A stretch of 64,000 nt of DNA from Syngnathus acus (GCF_901709675.1 NC_051089.1:4442476-4506475), one strand, 5' to 3'. Positions 48,091-59,850 are shown, counted from the first letter of the stretch. Notes: generated by a model not told the origin, from the letters alone. Numbers and translations are program-made.

Positions 48091-48124
48091 TGCACACATG
48101 CCGCTAACACACCAGTTAGCATAT

Positions 48125-48540
48125 TACCGTATTTTCCGGACTATAAGGCGCACCTAAAAACCTAAAATTTTCTCAAAAGCCGACAGTGCGCCTTATAGTC
48201 CGGTGCGCCTTATATATGGACCAAATTCCTAAATTTAAACTGGCTCGAAGCATTGTGTCATGAAATCAATCATAAGTGGCCCGCTGAAGACTATGAATCA
48301 TGAATCAAAAAGACTATGGACCATTATTTTGTGATTATAAAGTAATTTGTTGTGTCTGAAGTTGAAATAAAAAAGATAAAATGGAGAATGATTTGATTTG
48401 GATTAAAAATCTGACATGATGCATTAATGGTGCGCCTTATAGTCCGGTGCGCCTTATATAAGGACAAAGTTTTAAAATGGGCCATTCATTGAAGGTGCGC
48501 CTTATAGTCCGGTGCGCCTTATAGTCCGGAAAATACGGTA
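48125..48540. mobile_element. Terminal-inverted-repeat element (MITE), copy 3
   Basis: The left end TACCGTATTTTCCGGACTAT is the exact inverse complement of the right end at 48521-48540, continuing through AAGGCGCAC / GTGCGCCTT. The 416-base element carries three internal double copies of GTGCGCCTTATAGTCCG (near 48188, 48430 and 48494) and an A/T-rich centre. The target appears to be TA. It has no coding capacity. Perfect ends imply recent activity. Confidence 0.88.
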
Positions 48541-49619
48541 GTTAAAAGAAATACAATTAGAAAAAAACAATTTCATACAATTAGTTGATTCTAAATGATA
48601 TAATCGTGGGGAAATTGTTTCAATCTATGTCTAGGTAGCATCGAACACCTTCCAAAAGTCGCATAGTCCACTTATGAATATGTTTTGTGTTTGGGCACAG
48701 TGTCAACAGATATGTAACTGGAGAACACAGCGCCGGTAATGATGCTGTCCAGTCATCAGTCACGGGTTGTAGTGAAAACAGAAGGTTCACTCATGGCAGA
48801 ATGGTCAGCAGCCTTGAGACCGAGATTAGACGGCGAATGAAAGCAAAACAAAAGCTGGACGTGTGAAATTTATTGGCACGTTTAGCAAAATAAGACCAAG
48901 AAAAAGCCGGCCGACCCGCAAGGACAAGCGTTACAGAGAAATCATTTTTGCAAAACTGCTGTCTGAGCGTCGTTTCCTTGACCAATCTGGAGAGGGGATA
49001 TTTGTGGAGTGGCTGAACAAACACAGATTTGCTGCTATCGCCGTCTTTCCCAGCAGCCAGGAGGGGTGATGGAGGGTTTTGACAGGGCAGACCTATCAGA
49101 CCTGGCACCAAAACTGGTATTTCAGGCAAAATACGGTCAAATCGTCAAAGATGTGACATCAGCATATTTTGTGAGAATTCGGATTGTCGTAATTTCCAAG
49201 AAATAAAATTTGTAACTCATGCCCCTTTTTTTTTGCCGCTAAAATAAATTCAAAGTCCGCGCAGCTAATGTTAGGTTTGAATACTAATTTGGGACTTCAA
49301 TGGCATTTTCACTTAAAGGGGACATGAGTCAAGATAGTCACGGCCATGTCGAGCTTTGTTGCTTAATGTTAACCACGTGCAGTGAGAGCTGGTAAGCAGG
49401 AAGAGGAAATGGAACTTAAAGTGTCCGTTGTTGGAATTCACAGCCAATCTTGAGATAATGATGCCAGGGTCAGCGGCGCACAGTCCATTCATGGATAATA
49501 TCTCTCTCTCTCTTTTTTTCCTCATGTTTGTTAAACCGCTATCATCAGAGGATTGAGATGAGGCGATGACCTTGCGACAAAGCTCATTTTAGTCATTAAA
49601 CACGCGCACATGTCTGCTC
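48541..49619. other. Unique DNA, no gene
   Basis: Overlapping frames at 48791-49129 (-), 48863-49069 (+) and 49009-49206 (+) resemble no family. (TC)n at 49498-49511. No repeat family is recognised. Confidence 0.4.
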
Positions 49620-49950
49620 AATTCTTTGGTCATAAATTAAAAATATGAAAAATTATACATGCATGATAATTGGTGAAAAAGACTGTTGCTACATTGAAAA
49701 TACCGACATATAAGTTTAGTATATAATTTATCAAAATTAAAAAAATATTATAAATTATATTAAAATAAAAGGAGAAAATAATATAAATAATCATATTGTA
49801 AAATAAATGTCAGGAATAAAACACTTAAAAGTATCATTTATAAATAATGAAAATAGCTAAATTCAAAATAATTTAATTTGAAAAATAAATGTAATTTAAT
49901 TTGTAATTATTATAACAATAAAAGTAAATCATGTATAAGGGAATATTTTT
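49620..49950. repeat. A/T-rich low-complexity stretch
   Basis: Almost entirely A and T, with recurrent AAAATAAAT, TATAAATTATA and AATTTAATTT words. It could be a matrix-attachment-like region or simply low complexity. Confidence 0.6.
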
Positions 49951-50984
49951 ATAGATGTGCATAAATGTGGTCATCTTTCATCCTAATTTTGAATGATATC
50001 ACATTGCCCTGACAACATAATAAGAGTCTGATGGCAGACGACTGTGTATATTTGCACATTGTGCGCTTTTAACCTTGTACACCGAGCTAATGACAACATT
50101 CATTAGCTGCACGATGTCGGCCTCTCATTGTTTTCTCCCCCGGCCAGTAACCCTTCGCCATGACGACCGCTAATTAAGGATGATTCTTACGCATGCCCTT
50201 TGCCCTTGGTGATTTGCCTTTTTTTGTTGTTGTTGTTGTCATCAAGCGGTAATGCTACACCGACCACTTTAAATTATTCACATCTCTAAAACGAGCCCCT
50301 GGACGTGTGAGGGCAGAGACACTTCTAACCGACTCTGGTCTACAGTTTATAGTTTCTATAGTCAGGACAAGACAAGAGGGACTATGAGGTCACAGCATTA
50401 GGTGGCGAGTTGATATGTCTGGTGTGCCCACAAGCTCGGTCATGCAGCGGGGTGCCTCGTTTAATCCCCTTCCATGCAGCAACAGGCAAACATATGTTTC
50501 GCGAGGCCCCCCAAACGCCCCACTGTCACATTTTTACTATAAGCATTGACTGACATCAAGGCCCACGAGTGACCGTGAGCAAAAAAGCAAGCATGTCATT
50601 CTGCCTGCACTATAATTGTGGCTTAGCGCTTTGATTAATCGCTCTTTAATCTGATCGCTGAATTTATGTCCCTCGGTCATCACAGAGAAATAAACCCGCC
50701 GCACGCTGATTATTTCTTCTCTCTCATTCTTTTACGCGAGGATTGCAACTCAATTATCTTTGCGATTATCCTTCGGGTTTTAATTTAATCAGCCCCCGGC
50801 CATATTTCAGCACAACACGCTATCATAACACAACACGATAGTGTACTGTACTTAAGCCTGTTATGGCCTCAGAGTTAATATTGAGCCACAGAGAGCCGAG
50901 GGTGGTGAGGCGGTGTGTGTGTGTGTCGGGATAACAGATGTCATAATTATGCGCGTGTTAAACATATTTCACACTCGTCAGGCG
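49951..50984. promoter_or_regulatory. CNE-like cluster, left part
   Basis: 50040-50270 holds GAGCTAATGACAACATTCAT, TTAGCTGCACG, CCGCTAATTAAGGATG. 50580-50830 holds CTATAATTGTGGC, GCGCTTTGATTAATCGC, TCTTTAATCTGATCGC, CTGATTATTTC, CTCAATTATCTTTGCG and TTTTAATTTAATCAGCC. Homeodomain, TCF/LEF-like (CTTTGAT) and GATTA cores are very dense. Short (GTT)n at 50225-50239. Conservation is inferred, not tested. Confidence 0.4.
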
Positions 50985-51110
50985 GGCCCTCGTATTAATC
51001 TAACGGCAATATGCTTCGCTTGTGATCTGCCGCCGCGCAATCTGTTCGGCTCGCCGCTTAATTGTGACGCGCGGCGCGAGTGCGAGCGGCAGGCGGGTTA
51101 AGGAGGTTCA
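50985..51110. promoter_or_regulatory. CpG-rich pocket within CNE cluster
   Basis: About 125 bases with roughly a dozen CpG, including CCGCCGCGC (51029-51037) and the opposed GCGCGGCGC (51070-51078), which can pair, plus TTAATCTAACGG and GCTTAATTGTGACGCG. In an otherwise CpG-depleted vertebrate region this suggests an unmethylated or constrained element. Confidence 0.4.
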
Positions 51111-52639
51111 AGCCTCGTTGTGAGATCACACGGTATAATTGCAGCACTTGGCAGCGTGGAGGAGACATATTTCTCAACTGGAATTGCCCTTATTACATCT
51201 CTCCTATGGAGAACTGACAACACAAAAAGGTTACAAAAAGGGTTGAGGGATCAAATCAATGGTGTACTGCCAGATCAGTAGAAGATTTGGATCGTCACTT
51301 CAGTGGCCTCCATTGCTGCTGGACCAGCTAGCAGGCTATACCTCTCTAATGGTTTTAGCGCTAGCATTGCTGCTAACGCCAAAGTCGGGTAGCCCTGAAG
51401 CTAAAAACTTTAATTGTACCTTAGTGTTTCGTTAGAGTGCTACAATGCCAAGCGCTGACCTGGCGTGCGTATAATACTCCAACTTGATCCAGCTCGGTGG
51501 GTCCATAAGGATCATTTGGCCCAAGTCACGGATGACTTTTAAAAAGTTAGCCCCAAACTTCCCACAACTACTTTACGAAACAAAAGCATTCTTAGTGCAC
51601 CTGAATATTCTCTCCTACCTACCAAACATGGAAATCAATATCATCTAATATTTAAGGGTTAACTTGAATGAAAGTAGTCTCAGTTATTGTCCTTCTTCAA
51701 GGTCTGGGTAAGAACAATAATGTAATCACATCACACTTGGTTCAACTTTTGTTATCGCTTATCTCTTCTCCTACCATGGATTCAAGTGGTCAATGTTGAG
51801 CCAAAAGAAAAATAACAATTAGTCTTGTTGATTTGCTGTACAGAAATGGATTATTGAGGAGCTTGCCTGTTGTCAATGAGGTTTTCTCTAAAGGATAAAA
51901 TGCTAATCTCTCGATATACCCCTCCGCATGGATTATGTCACGGTAGTCTTTATGAACTCGGTAACAAACTTTCTTGTAGAATTCAAGCAATCTGGCCTTT
52001 AATTGTAATCAGACATGCATCCAAGTATGTCTCCAAATCCAACCCAGCGTGATGATGCACTAACCCCTTTGCCGGGTCGATGAAGCCGCACACTGGCACG
52101 CCTGTGTTTCCTCCCACTAAGGAAGGGAAAATAGATTACCGATAGCTGTCCCATGGGGGGGTGGGCCGGGATGCAAACAAACATACAAATAAAGCTGCAG
52201 TCTGAGTCTAGCTGCTGATGCCCACCAGATAGGAAACATGTTGCTAAAAATGTGCACGGCAGACCCGCTATAGCAACGGCGGAAGAGCTGCAGGGCAGAC
52301 ACTAAGGAAACACCAGCAATCTTGAATGAGTTAGGAGGAAGGGCTTGTGTGGGTTCTGAATGAAATTATAACTCAAAAATATAATCAGATCTCGTGTAAA
52401 ACAGCACCTAAGATCAACGTGGAAGATCTTAAACGGATGCCGTGTGGAGTGCGCCCACAATCTGGGAAGTATTTGAAGCACCACTTGATAATCTTAATCT
52501 AAACGGGATATCCCGCCGACTAATTTTCAGACTAATATGAATAATATGCGTGCAAAGCTGAACGGAACATTGCGTTTAGGAAAACATGAGGTGGAATACA
52601 CACAACAATGACATAAGTACGCGTGCAGTCCCGAAGGAG
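51111..52639. other. Unique DNA, no gene
   Basis: 51352-51375 contains a small TAGCGCTA palindrome next to GCATTGCTGC. The rest is unremarkable; the frames have no family resemblance. Confidence 0.4.
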
Positions 52640-52900
52640 GTAAAGGGAGCGGTGGCTTGGGGGTGAAAGGGGCGTGCAGGAGGGGGGGGGCAATCAGGGA
52701 TTATTGTCAGTGACAAGGCTGCACCTTGATGGGTCAGGCGCTGCATTGTTTGTCACCCAAGCAACCTCAATCAATCAATCATCTCCCCCTCACCCTGCAG
52801 CAGCGCATCACCAATCAATCAGCTCCACGTTGCGGGTGGTGCGGCGGTGCGCCGGTCCCGACTCAGGTTACTCACATGCCCCCGCCACCCGTGCTCGGGA
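52640..52900. promoter_or_regulatory. Candidate element with clustered PBX/HOX sites
   Basis: CAATCAATCAATCATC (52768-52783) and CCAATCAATCAGC (52811-52823) give overlapping TGATTGAT sites, the joint PBX-HOX recognition sequence, on the minus strand, within a CpG-rich block. ATTGTTTGTCACC (SOX-like and MEIS-like TGAC) lies just upstream. A (CAAT)n-type simple repeat is the alternative explanation. Confidence 0.38.
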
Positions 52901-53351
52901 CATGACTCAATAGTCAAAACGACCAAGCGGTACATTTTAATAGCTTAAAAGCAATTTTAAGGCATTGTTTTATATTCATTAAATTTTTTCCCCCCGTCGT
53001 GCAGATGAATAGTGCAGAGCCAGATGGGCCAAAGGGAGGCCATTGTCCATATTGATGCGTGCTAATCAGAATTATATAACCATGTTTTGTGCTGACACGC
53101 CGGCCTCCACTGAATCTATGCATCTTGGACTAGACGCTCACCAGAAATGTATCGTCAGCACTGGCGTTTCTTTTCTCTGCAAAGAGCTTGGAGATTGGGA
53201 GATGCAGCAGAACAGAACAAATTTACAGTGTCGGTAAGGATCGAAATTATGTTTGATTTATTTTTATGAAGATATTTAACTCATTTTTTATGCCAAAATG
53301 TCATTACCATTGTGACCAAGAGAAATTTACTGTTAGACCCCCTAAAAAAAA
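52901..53351. other. Unique DNA, no gene
   Basis: Nothing recognised; A/T-rich at the right end. Confidence 0.4.
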
Positions 53352-53435
53352 AGAATAAGAATAATATAATATAATAGTTATTATTATATTATATATATAT
53401 ATTATATTATTATATTATATGATAATAATTATAGT
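53352..53435. repeat. A/T palindromic tract
   Basis: Runs of ATATAAT, TTATTATAT and (AT)n that are nearly self-complementary around 53395, able to extrude a cruciform or hairpin. Typical of an unstable A/T microsatellite. Confidence 0.7.
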
Positions 53436-53584
53436 TACACACAGGAAGGCTGAAGTCGAGATTCACATCCAGACCAGAACTGAAGCAGACTTGCTAATCG
53501 CTATCCCAGCACGCTGCCTGTTTTGCGCCGACATGACATTTTCTTCAGCAGAAATAAATCTCGTTCTCATAGGATAGAGGGCTT
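53436..53584. other. Short unique spacer
   Basis: No feature is recognised. Confidence 0.4.
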
Positions 53585-53602
53585 TATCGCCACCTACAGG
53601 AC
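53585..53602 (-). promoter_or_regulatory. CTCF-like motif (moderate)
   Basis: The minus strand reads GTCCTGTAGGTGGCGATA, fitting the CTCF core TAGGTGGCG with one departure. Moderate match only. Confidence 0.3.
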
Positions 53603-55619
53603 ATAAGTATTCACGCCTGGAGGTTGTTTTGTAGCAGCAAGAAGGAGCAAGTACCTAAGCATGCAATGTCCATAATGGGTGTTAATATATGGACTGCGCA
53701 TCAACATCAAACTCCGTATCGACGTCCTGGCAAGGTGCGCTTGATGCGACGTGTACCGTCTCTCCCTCCCTGATGCTTCTTTTCTCAGCACATTAGCTTG
53801 CCGCCGCAGGGCTCCTCTGACCGGCGGATCAATGGCTCTCGCGCCGCTGTCACCCTTCATTTGGGTTGAGCGAGCTCTGGCTCCAGTGCTCGTCTGCCGC
53901 TAGCCTTGTTTTCACCTGGCCTCTTTGTACACCCACCTGAGACCCCCTCATGACACTCGGTGGTGGGGAGTAATTAAGTACAAATCGTACGTTACGGTAT
54001 GTACACACAGTACAAACAGATATTTTTTTCCCAAAGTACAGGAGTTGTTTCAGTACTTTTGACTGTACAAACTTATTTTCCGTACTTTTACGGAACTACG
54101 ACGTGTGACGACTTTTGCCACCTTTGTTGACAGCCGACTGACACGAGCGGCAGCAGACAGACGACAAGTCGTTGGGCCCCGCCGATGCAAATAAACACTC
54201 GGGTTGAAGGCGCATCTGGATTGCTGACGCTATTGATGCAAGTCCCCTTTATTTTGTTCTCACTACACACTCCCCCCTCTTTAACACCCGCCATTCTCAC
54301 TCTGAGTCTAAGAGGGGGGTTCATCCTATTCCTTCAGGCTGTGGAGTCAGTAAAAGTGGGGGAGATCATCTCGTCGGAGGGGAACCAGCTGTGGGTCGAA
54401 AGACACGTGATTGGAATATGAACTAGAGTGAATTCCAGTCCGTTCCCGATTCACTATTAAATTCACTTTTTTTGGGGATGTGGATTTTATTCTATTTGCT
54501 GAAAACTCACCTATTCGTGGTTTCTGTGGCCTTTCTAAGATGCTGCCCAAAAACTGCTTAATGGGAAGGAAGTAATGTTGACCTAAATTGATCTTTAAGA
54601 TTATTTTTAGATATAACTTAAATTATGGCAAGTCTTTGCCGCAACAATCTTTTTGCTCAAAGTTTGAAGGAGCCATGTTGGTGTGATTCCAAGACTTTCA
54701 ATGAATTGAAATCCTACCAGGGAATTTGTTCAAATGAGCCCGGATTGGAAACATGTAGCCTCGACAGATTGGAGACACTCGCTTGCCAAGATAGCTTTTT
54801 TTTTTGCCTATGCTGTTTAATGTGGACGTAGCGTGGCGTTAAGCAATCACTGACAAAAAATTGGGTGCGAGGACTCATTCATTACTTCTCTGCGCTTTCA
54901 TTTCACTTTTTATCCTCATTCAAACCCGATTTGAATTGTGTCATGTTCTCATCAACATAGCTTTTTATAGAAAGCTGCAAGGAGAAATAAAATAATCACA
55001 ATACACAATTGAAATTGTGATGCCAAAGAGCTTTTACTGCAAACTGTTTACTATTCAGGAACAACAAGCGCTCCTAAGCACCCCCTCCCCGCCTGTTATT
55101 GTGCCCTTGTGCCGGGGGAACATATTGTACTGTATGTTAAAAAAAAAGAACAAACATCAGCTCGGCATCAGCGGCCCCCTTTTTATCGCCTGTACTTTAT
55201 TACACCCCGCCATCTGCATGGAGGTATGTTAATAGCTCACTGCAACTATTTACACATATGAAGAAGTGCATCCATCTGCCATGCGTCGCCGCTCGAATCG
55301 GCCCCGCCTCCTCCTGTGTCTACACCGGTGCCAACAACTGCCGTTTGTTCACAAGGTGACAAGCAGCGGCAACACCTGCGCTTCCCTTCCTGCCGTCTGA
55401 CATGTCGCGCACCTACACATGATGCTTCCCAAGGTGACCCATCTCCTTCGGGACCGGCATTCGTGTCAAGGGGGCAAAAACCAATCAATCGGAATCAGCC
55501 AAAAAGGGATTATGAAGGTAATTACTCCAACGGGCATTCAGGTCATCAACCTGGCCAGAACTTGGCTTAAGGCGGTACCAGGTGACAAAAAAAGCCAGGA
55601 GGGCTAACACACTGGGCCA
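53603..55619. other. Unique DNA, partly CNE-like
   Basis: 53730-53880 is CpG-rich with GCCGCCGCAGGG and GGCGGATCAATGGC. 53970-54110 repeats AGTACA/GTACTTTT words. 54900-55600 is mixed. Frames such as 55316-55570 resemble no family. Confidence 0.35.
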
Positions 55620-56060
55620 CTTTGAGCAAAACGGCCGGCATCCGTATCAATTACCGCCTCGGCCGAAAATTACTGTATGTACATCCCTCGCGAAACGACA
55701 CGGGAGGCGCTAAGATGCTTTTAACAGCGGCAATAATCAAATAATATACGGTTATGCACACCGCCGCCTCGCTCGCCGACAAATTACAGCATCATTTTTT
55801 TAGGCCGGCTATATTGGATGAATAATAATCCATATAAAGTGAATATCAGAGAAAAAACACATCTTGATTACCATTGTGGTGTTTGCGGCGGGGGGCTAAG
55901 TGTGCGGGTAAATCACACACCCCGCTCAGGATGTACGGCCCTCCGACAATAATCTTGCTAATCGCCCTGCTTCGGCAACAAAAGCATTGTAAAAAGCAGC
56001 CATTTTGTAAGAAAGCTTCATGAAGATCAAAATGCGGGGCTGTGCTTTTGCTTTCATTTC
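55620..56060. promoter_or_regulatory. CNE-like block
   Basis: Contains CCGTATCAATTACCGCC, CCGAAAATTACTG, GCAATAATCAAATAATATACGG, CGACAAATTACAGC, GGATGAATAATAATCC and GACAATAATCTTGCTAATCG with abundant CpG. By texture it is one of the strongest candidate conserved enhancers in the window. Confidence 0.4.
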
Positions 56061-56749
56061 CCGCATGTACAGTTGAAGTTGACATTAGTAGCGCTTGGGA
56101 TTTTGTCTTACATTTCGGTTACATTGTTTTTTAAGTACAGGATAGAGTACAAAGAAATATTTCTTGATTTTTAATGTGCTTTCTTTTTCACCTGACAAAC
56201 AATAACAGAATTTCTGGTGGTACTTTTGTGACTTAATAATATTGGTTCGGTCGTTTCTCCTGGAGTATTGCGCAACAAAAAAAAAAACGTCCCCAAAGCT
56301 AGTTTGATTAATCAGCATAAAATTTGATATATACGTGTAGAGCCACAAAATATTCTGAATAAATTCTGAAAAAATGTTCGGAAGACTATTTTGGTCTTGA
56401 GCAACCATTTCAAGGGTCCTTTTAAAAGTCATATTTTTGTCAATGAAATCGGAAGCAAACATACATATTTGATAACTCATCCTACCACAAAATTTTAAAC
56501 ACCAAAGCTACCTGAACGCGAGTATGTATGAATTAACTTTTATTTTGTTCTTTGACTTAACTATATTTTATCATACCAGAAATTCAATTTCCTGTATATT
56601 ACTCAGACAATCCAAATATTTGTTTTGAAAGACATTCAAAACTCAAACAATTCAAGCCAGTACTCTCCAAGAGTGTCAGCATTCAACCCGGGCAGGTGAA
56701 GTACAGTGTCGGAACATTCAGCATTAATCCCCACCTGACACTAATACTT
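56061..56749. other. A/T-leaning unique DNA
   Basis: The 131-codon minus-strand frame (56085-56480) has no domain and lies in A/T-rich sequence; considered chance. Confidence 0.4.
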
Positions 56750-56960
56750 GATGTACGTATGATTGACCCCGCCCCTTCCAATCTGGGCCATATGGCAACA
56801 CATTAGCCCTTCGAACCCTCCAGCAGGATAATCTCCCGGCGCTGGCAATGCTTTTTCTTTGCAGATTTCTTTGCACAATAATTGCATGACAGTATTAACG
56901 TATCGGGACAGCTTTAGAAGGAAAGGCTCTGCGTCACTGGACAGAGGAAGGAGGAGCTTT
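56750..56960. promoter_or_regulatory. Candidate conserved non-coding element
   Basis: CCAATCTGGGCCATATGGC, ATAATCTCCCGGCGC, CACAATAATTGCATGAC and GTATTAACGTATCGGG form a compact homeobox-core-rich block. Inferred only. Confidence 0.28.
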
Positions 56961-57369
56961 TTTTATACCACAGGAAGTCAGGAAACTTAATCTGTGATCA
57001 AGGAAGCTTTGCCCGCACACAGACACACACACCTACTCAAAGACTTATGGTATGCATGAAATTAGTATTTATTCATTCCTTTTATTTTGAGGGGGGGCAA
57101 TTTCAAACAATTGTGATATTTTTTGGAGGCACCAAACTGCCCCCCCTCCTTTAATCCAGAAACAGTAGTCGACCTACAGTATAGCAAGCGGGTGGCTGGC
57201 CTTCCTGGTAATGAACAAATTCACTGTGCATTACTCTGGACTTGATCTCTGGCAAAATAGTGCTGGAACAAACAATTTGGTTTGTCAACACCTTTCTTAG
57301 GACTCCTCCATCAATGTCAGGGGTCCAAATTTAAACGACAAAGTGCATTTGACTGCAGGACCCAGGGCT
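56961..57369. other. Unique DNA, no gene
   Basis: CACACAGACACACACACC at 57015-57032; otherwise nothing recognised. Confidence 0.4.
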
Positions 57370-57600
57370 GATTAGACTTCCCGGCCGGGCGAATTGGTCC
57401 AGACAGCGCAGCGGCTGTGATTGCCAAGCCCGTCTTGAAAATAAGTCTCCGCCGCCCGGGATTAGCATGAATATTTTGATATAGATCGATAAGCAATCTC
57501 CCCTCCATGAGAAATGCCAGCAGCCTTCATTTGGCTGATCAAAGGCGCATCAGCCGGTGGACGACAGGCTATTGTTTTTTTTTCCGCTGTTGTTCTTGTT
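57370..57600. promoter_or_regulatory. CNE-like block
   Basis: CpG-rich unique sequence with GGGATTAGCATGAATATTTT, GATATAGATCGATAAGC and GGCTGATCAAAGGCGC (a TCF/LEF-like ATCAAAG core). It ends in a T-run. Good enhancer texture; untested. Confidence 0.38.
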
Positions 57601-58289
57601 GGTGAGAAACCATGAGAGAGCGATCCACAAGCGGGCTCTCTGCTAGTCTTCTCGCCCTCATCGTGGAAGCAATCATTGCTTCACAGGATCCCATCTTCCT
57701 GGGATGGACCCTCACAAATGAGGGAGACACAACCAGAGACCAGAGTTCATTATGGTCGGGCCTGTAAATTGCTTGGCCAGTAGGTGCCGCTGACCTGGAA
57801 GTAAAAGGTTAAGGTCAGCAATCTGTTTATCTGCCGGGCACACCTCATTGGATTTGGACTGAGGACGTAGCAGCCTGCATCTTCTTTAACTGACACTGTC
57901 AAAACAATATTTTGTATTACACCTGGTCAACATCTTTACCACAACTCCCTTGCAACCCGGAACATCTCCAGGAGACATTGCGGAAATGTTTCCTTCGCCA
58001 TCAGTTCCTCGACTAATCTCCTTTCCCCTTTGGAACTAGTGTTGTGGTTCAACTACACTCCTGCATTTCTTCCTGGGCCAAAACCTTCCCCCTGACAAGA
58101 CCCCCAACTGATTTGCCAGATCCCATAAAAGAGTGCAGGTGTGACCCGAGCATTTAGCAGTTAACTGGTGGCGAGCGGGACCACACGCCACTAACTGACA
58201 AGAGGGCTGCTGCCCAGGACCGGCACATGGGGAAGACCTGGCGGGGGGAGTCGGTACCAGCACATGCGGGCAAATGTGTAGCACTTGTA
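57601..58289. other. Unique DNA, no gene
   Basis: 57610-57740 and 57780-57880 are moderately GC-rich unique DNA. CCAGTAGGTGCCGCTG at 57778-57793 is a one-off CTCF-like word. No gene is recognised. Confidence 0.35.
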
Positions 58290-58470
58290 GAAATTGCAAG
58301 GTTGATTAATTAGGAAGTGTCACGTTATTCCAGGAAAGCCAGAGTGGGCTAAGTGCTAATCAGGATTAATTAGGGGAAATATATATGTGAGGATTAGCAG
58401 GCTTTGACCCCTGCTTCTCTCTTCTGACAGCATGCAGGTCTCTCTCGAGCTATTTGACAAGCTTTGATTC
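58290..58470. promoter_or_regulatory. Homeodomain-core-rich candidate element
   Basis: GTTGATTAATTAGGAAG, GTGCTAATCAGGATTAATTA and GAGGATTAGCAGG pack at least five TAATTA/GGATTA cores into about 120 bases, compatible with paired-type (OTX/PITX-like and general homeodomain) binding. Confidence 0.38.
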
Positions 58471-59489
58471 CTCTACCACCATATGTTGCAATTTTAGCAC
58501 CACTACTGCCGATTGATCTTCTGTTTACCACCAACAAAGTGGATAATAAAATGACTTCTTTATATAAACAATGCTTTTTTCCCCATTGAAGGTCTCACAA
58601 ATGGTGTATGACAGTTTTGTGAAGATTTTGTTGCATTTTCCTGACCTTTTGCAAATTAATTATTAAATTAAATTAAGAAATTTTAATTTTTTTTACATTT
58701 TTTAATTTATGTCAGAATTGAGCACAAACAAGACTCGGGTCAGATTTGATGGAGAACCAAATTTGGATATTAGTTGCCCTTCCCTATTCATCCTTTGAAA
58801 GATTTTACGTATGCCTTGAGGGTCATCTCAAATCTTTCACACTGCTCATTTATCACAGTGTTTATATTATCACTTTACCACGGTTCTGTTAGCATAACCT
58901 CGGACGGTGGAGGTTCAAAGTGCTATTCTGTCATTGATGTCGGCCGATGACGCATGTACACCGAAAGAGCAAGAAGCAAATGTTTCATGTTCAAGGTGGG
59001 TCTCAATAAAACAAATCCAGACTTTATTTTTATTTTTTTTAAACAAATAAGCGCAGACTGCAACTTGGTTGCTATGGTTATAAACAAGATGTCTTACATT
59101 AGCAATAATGACAAAAATAAAAATACTCAACTCTAAAATTTGTAGGCGTAGTATAAATCAAATTTTGACATTTTATACTGTACTTTATGTTCTGTAGCCA
59201 CGGCGACGATCAACCGGACCAAGCACATCACTTGAGATGAGCAATAAAGCTCTCAGGAAGAGTCAGTTGCAAGCAATCAGCGGGGATACATTATAAGCGC
59301 TTTAGATATTTCCTCACAGTCCAATACTTACAAACACTTTTTACTTCACTGTGCAATTTAATGATTTTTTTTTTCCAGATCTGAAAACAGGCTAGGGACT
59401 TAAATAATAGCAGGAGTGGTATTGAACCTTTTCGAGGGAGATCAAACGCAGCTTTCATTAGTTTAGTACAGCGCCGGGGCCCTCATTGA
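58471..59489. other. A/T-leaning unique DNA
   Basis: 58650-58710 repeats AATTAAATT words; T-run at 59029-59040. No gene is recognised. Confidence 0.4.
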
Positions 59490-59850
59490 CGACTTGTCAG
59501 ACAGTCTTGCCTTCAATACGCGGCGAGAGGCTCTAAAAATCATCCTTTTACTGAGCTCCCTCGGCTGTAAATTCCACCCCCGGCTCGATAGGGCGCCCCC
59601 CTTCCCTTCCCCGGACCGCCATTATTTCTTGCCGTGGATTAACCCTCCGCTGCTGATCAAAAGGAAGTCTCCCTGCGTATGTGTGCCTGGTCGCCCATTA
59701 GCCACTCATAATGATGTCTTCAACTTATTATGATGGAAAAATCCATTGTTTGTCCACAGGTAGCATATTTAGTGGGAGTGCATGATCTTGGCGGGGATTA
59801 AGCGGATGCTACTGGGAGGGAGGTTTGCTGATCTTCATTGGGAATGGAGG
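59490..59850. promoter_or_regulatory. CNE-like block
   Basis: CpG-bearing unique sequence with CTGTAAATTCCACC, GTGGATTAACCCTCC, GCTGATCAAAAGG, GCCCATTAGCC, CATAATGATGTC and GGGATTAAGCGG. Frames here are short and unrecognised. Inferred enhancer. Confidence 0.33.
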
